Positions 61,171 to 64,000 of a stretch of DNA of 64,000 nt are shown piece by piece. Positions within the stretch are counted from its first letter, which is position 1; each line of letters starts with the position of its first letter. The DNA comes from Phycisphaerae bacterium (GTDB lineage: Bacteria > Planctomycetota > Phycisphaerae > Phycisphaerales > Phycisphaeraceae), in the NCBI GenBank assembly GCA_030432595.1, contig JAUIGU010000001.1, positions 310,001-374,000 on the forward strand. Direction: 5' to 3'. The notes under the pieces were generated by a model. It made no database searches. It was not told where the DNA came from and saw only the letters and a list, made by a program, of their open reading frames with translations. A program made the translations under genes and the position numbers.

Positions 61171-63921
61171 TCAGTCGGCCCCGACGAAGCCGCGAACCGT
61201 CGCGCCGACCTCGTACCAGTTGGTGGGGGCCTGGTTCCCGTTGAACGTGCTGTTCTCGATGGTGAACGTGTCCACCCGGGTGTGGAAACGGCCGGAATTG
61301 CGGAGCACGCTGAGCCCGACGAACCGCGAGTCCTTGGTGTACACGTTGCGGAACACGGTGTCCGGCTGACGGCTGCCCCAGACGTAGGCCTTGTCGTTCT
61401 CGATGTCCGAGTTGACGATGGCGAAGCCGTTGATGGTCTGCGGGCCGCCCTCGTAGCCTTCGACGCTACCGTTACGGACCTTCAGGCCGTAGATGATCAC
61501 GTCGTTGCCGAACGGCCGCTCGCCGATGTCGCCGTGGTACTTGGTGCCGGCCGGCCGCTTGAGGTTGGTCATGCGGGTGTTGATGATGGCGTAGTAGCTG
61601 CGGAGCACGTCCTCGCCGATCTCGTCGAAGTGGGTGCCGCGGACGAAGTCGCCGGCGCCGAAGCGCAGGTCGTGGATGTAGCTGTCCGTGTACCACTCGC
61701 CGCCGTCGAAGCGCTTGATCTCGCGGCCGTCGCGCTCGTTGCCTTCGGTGTACTCGACGTTGTCCAGCCACAGGGCCGAGGCCTTGGTCTCGTTGCCCAT
61801 GAGGTGGGACATGAGCTTGACGTTGGCGATCTTGACGCGGGCGCCGCCGAACTTGTAGCCGTCGCCGTTCTCGAGGACGACCTTGTCGCGGTCCACGCCG
61901 GGCGCGGCGGTCACGGTGAACCACCGCTGGTTGCCGCCGTCGAGCTTGACGGCCTCGGGCAGGCGGTGCGTGCCGGCGGGCAGTTCGACCACCACGCCTT
62001 CGCCGTTGCCGGCCTTGTTGACCGCGTCTTCCAGGGACGACGCGTCCTGACCGACACGGATCACCCGCTTGGGCCCGGCGTCGTTGTAGAGCACGAGCGT
62101 GTTTTCATTGCGCACCGGGACGACCTTGGGCTTGCCCGCCTTGGGGTACGCGACCGCGGAGACCTGCACCTTGCCGCGGGGCAGCTTGGCGGGGTCGAGC
62201 ACGGCGACGTATTCCTCGACGCCGGTGCGCGGGTTCACGGTCATCTCGGTGACGGCCGACCACGGGCCGCCGTTGACGCTGAACTCCACCCGGTCGATGC
62301 CGTTGGCGTGGAACGCCATGACGCCGACGGCGAAGGGCTCGTTGAAGCTCTGCCAGGGCACCACGTCCCAGCGGGCGATGGCGGGCTTGTCGGCGGCATA
62401 CCCGGTGCCGACCTGGTTCATATTCGGCGTCGACGCCGTCTGGTCCGACGTCGCCGGCTTGAGCACCGGGGCGCCCGACAGGTCTGCCGGAATCGGCTTG
62501 GGGTCGGCGACGCTGGGCGTCGGGTCGGGGTCAGGGGTCGGATCGACCGTCGGGGACGGCTCGGGGTCCGGGGTCGGCGTCACCGTGGGGGTTGTCGGCG
62601 TCGTCGGGTCCAGGACCGGCGTCAGATCATTCAAGATGTCAAACACGACCGTGCGGCGGCTGAGCGTCTCGCCGTCGAGGTAGGCGACGGCGGTCAGGCT
62701 GTAACGGCCGTTGGGCATCTGCGTGGTGTCCCAGCCGCGCGGGTTGCCGTTGGTGTCGCCGCCAAAGTAGTACGGGGCCTCCGACTCACGGTGCGACATC
62801 GGCTGCGGGCCCTGCAGGGCGAAATCGACCCGGCCCGGCTGCGTGCCGGTCACGGCCGCCGCGATGTTGACCTTCCCGGACAGCAGGTTCCCGGCGGGGA
62901 TGCCGGTGAAGCCTTCGATCACGGTGTCCACGGTCGGCGTGACGGGCTCGGGCTGCGCGGGCGTGGTCGGTTCGGGGTCCGGAGCCGGCGGGGTGATCTG
63001 GGGTTCCTCGGGCTGGGCCGGGGCGTCGGGCACGTTGTCGACCGTGAAGCCGACCACCTTGGCCGCAGACGCGGTGTCGTCGGCGTCGACGGCATACACC
63101 CGCAGTTCGTAGTCGCCGTCGGGCGCGGTCGCGGTGTCCCAGCCGCGGGGGTTGCCGTTGCGGTCGCCCTTGAAGTAGTAGGGCGCGACCACCTCGGTGT
63201 GCTTCATCGACACCGGGCCGGTCAGCTCAAACACCACATTGGCCGGCACGTCGTTCCAGACGTCGGCGGCGATGTTCAGGGTTCCGGCCACGGTGCCGCC
63301 GTCCTGGACACCGGTGATGGTGCCGACGGTCAGCGGGTCGTCCGTGAGCGTCGGTGCGGGTTCCACCGGCGTCGGAGCCACGGGCGTCGGGCTCGGAGTC
63401 GGGTCCGTCGGGGCCGGGGCGATCACGACGTCGTTGCGGACCTCGAAACGGAACACCTTCTGGCCCACCTCGCGGCGGCCGTCGATCGCGGTCGCGGTCA
63501 GCGTGTAATGCCCGTCGGGGACCTGCGTCGTGTCCCAGCCACGGGGGACCCCGTTCTTGTCGCCGCCGAAGTAGTAAGGCGCCGACCGCTCGGTGTCGCG
63601 GGCCGTCGAAGGACCGGCCAGGTCGAAGATGACCTTGTCCGCTTCGACGTCGAAGTCCACCTTCATGGCCACGTTGCCGGACACGACAAACGACCCGGAC
63701 GAACTGGTCAGGGACAGGGTCTGCGTGGCGGGCGCGGCCTCGGTGTCAGCCGGGAGCCCCGCGGAGACAACAATCGCGGCTGCAAGCATGGCGGTCGTAA
63801 ACGGATGCCGGTTTCGCGGTCGCCTGACATGCTTCAGCCATGAGGGACGGCTGGAGCCCGGGTCGGACCAAGAAAACGAATTGGTGCTCGGGTCGAAGGC
63901 TTGGTTGCGGGGAAGCAACAT
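61171..63921 (-). CDS. Secreted protein with three repeated Ig-like domains and a C-terminal parallel beta-helix
   Basis: 916 residues from the ATG at 63921 (AGGGAG lies upstream). The first 40 residues are polar and basic, then a hydrophobic export segment (45-56) ends near EAAPA; a start at Met45 (63789) is possible. Three similar domains (about 66-170, 195-300, 335-435) share A-P-Y-Y-F-(G/K)-G-D-(K/R/T)-N-G-x-P-R-G-W-D-T and are joined by Pro/Thr/Glu-rich linkers. A fourth beta domain follows and then a right-handed beta-helix (about 630-910) with the start VIRVGQDASSLEDAVNKAG. Beta-helix proteins often cut or epimerise polysaccharides; no specific catalytic motif is certain here. Confidence 0.82.
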   Translation of the reverse strand: MLLPRNQAFDPSTNSFSWSDPGSSRPSWLKHVRRPRNRHPFTTAMLAAAIVVSAGLPADTEAAPATQTLSLTSSSGSFVVSGNVAMKVDFDVEADKVIFDLAGPSTARDTERSAPYYFGGDKNGVPRGWDTTQVPDGHYTLTATAIDGRREVGQKVFRFEVRNDVVIAPAPTDPTPSPTPVAPTPVEPAPTLTDDPLTVGTITGVQDGGTVAGTLNIAADVWNDVPANVVFELTGPVSMKHTEVVAPYYFKGDRNGNPRGWDTATAPDGDYELRVYAVDADDTASAAKVVGFTVDNVPDAPAQPEEPQITPPAPDPEPTTPAQPEPVTPTVDTVIEGFTGIPAGNLLSGKVNIAAAVTGTQPGRVDFALQGPQPMSHRESEAPYYFGGDTNGNPRGWDTTQMPNGRYSLTAVAYLDGETLSRRTVVFDILNDLTPVLDPTTPTTPTVTPTPDPEPSPTVDPTPDPDPTPSVADPKPIPADLSGAPVLKPATSDQTASTPNMNQVGTGYAADKPAIARWDVVPWQSFNEPFAVGVMAFHANGIDRVEFSVNGGPWSAVTEMTVNPRTGVEEYVAVLDPAKLPRGKVQVSAVAYPKAGKPKVVPVRNENTLVLYNDAGPKRVIRVGQDASSLEDAVNKAGNGEGVVVELPAGTHRLPEAVKLDGGNQRWFTVTAAPGVDRDKVVLENGDGYKFGGARVKIANVKLMSHLMGNETKASALWLDNVEYTEGNERDGREIKRFDGGEWYTDSYIHDLRFGAGDFVRGTHFDEIGEDVLRSYYAIINTRMTNLKRPAGTKYHGDIGERPFGNDVIIYGLKVRNGSVEGYEGGPQTINGFAIVNSDIENDKAYVWGSRQPDTVFRNVYTKDSRFVGLSVLRNSGRFHTRVDTFTIENSTFNGNQAPTNWYEVGATVRGFVGAD

Positions 63922-64000
63922 AGTGGGGCACTCCCTAGATTGCCAGTGTTTCCTGTGTTCGCACAGGAGACCCTATTTTCACAACCAGGCCACGCCGAAG

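Noticed and set aside
59133-63843. Two long plus-strand open frames of 703 and 1006 residues
   Set aside because: Both are antisense to well-supported exported proteins and show no motif or ribosome binding site.

Overview
The window looks like chromosomal DNA of a planctomycete, most likely from the class Phycisphaerae. The pointers are high GC, PEP-CTERM and type IV-pilin-like (H-X9-DG) secreted proteins, an ECF-like sigma factor translationally coupled to a Ser/Thr kinase, and a giant exported protein with the planctomycete N-terminal LEPRxLLSGD motif. All functional calls come from motifs, length and gene context; no database search was made.

Layout. 1-836: an AT-richer end with a partial gene (possibly ParA-like) and a HEPN-domain gene, followed by about 500 bp of GC-rich repeats. 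1334-4694: sigma factor, kinase and pseudopilin as an overlapping unit. 4661-6206: one PEP-CTERM protein, two small unknown genes and a long hairpin. 6384-13828: a sugar/uronate block (TIM-barrel isomerase, Gfo/Idh/MocA dehydrogenase and AraC regulator, divergent from GH88 unsaturated uronyl hydrolase, SDR dehydrogenase, KDPG aldolase and KDG kinase). 13855-21092: translation genes (trmD fused to a GNAT domain, rpsP, rplS, lysS) mixed with a small regulator, a PEP-CTERM-like protein and an orphan oligopeptide-type ABC ATPase. 21188-30783: a LolCE/LolD-like transporter, a pseudopilin, feoA-feoB, an unknown membrane protein, rpe and a PA14/zincin protein. A tRNA-Gln(CTG) lies at 30969-31039.

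31386-63921 is one long minus-strand region for cell-surface polysaccharide. A 14-gene run (54023 down to 39353, mostly with 4-base start/stop overlaps) encodes a Wzx flippase, a Wzy polymerase, six glycosyltransferases, a hexapeptide acetyltransferase and five dissimilar PAPS-dependent sulfotransferases. Downstream lie a Wzc-like co-polymerase without the usual C-terminal tyrosine cluster, a GDP-mannose 6-dehydrogenase with Cys268, two more glycosyltransferases and two PEP-CTERM proteins. Upstream lie a 2298-residue LEPR-motif protein with malectin-like, TSP3-like and dockerin-like parts and a 916-residue beta-helix protein. The best reading is a locus for a sulfated, probably uronic-acid-containing exopolysaccharide with its own surface proteins. 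Initiating transferase, outer-membrane exporter, exosortase and PAPS synthesis genes are not in the window.
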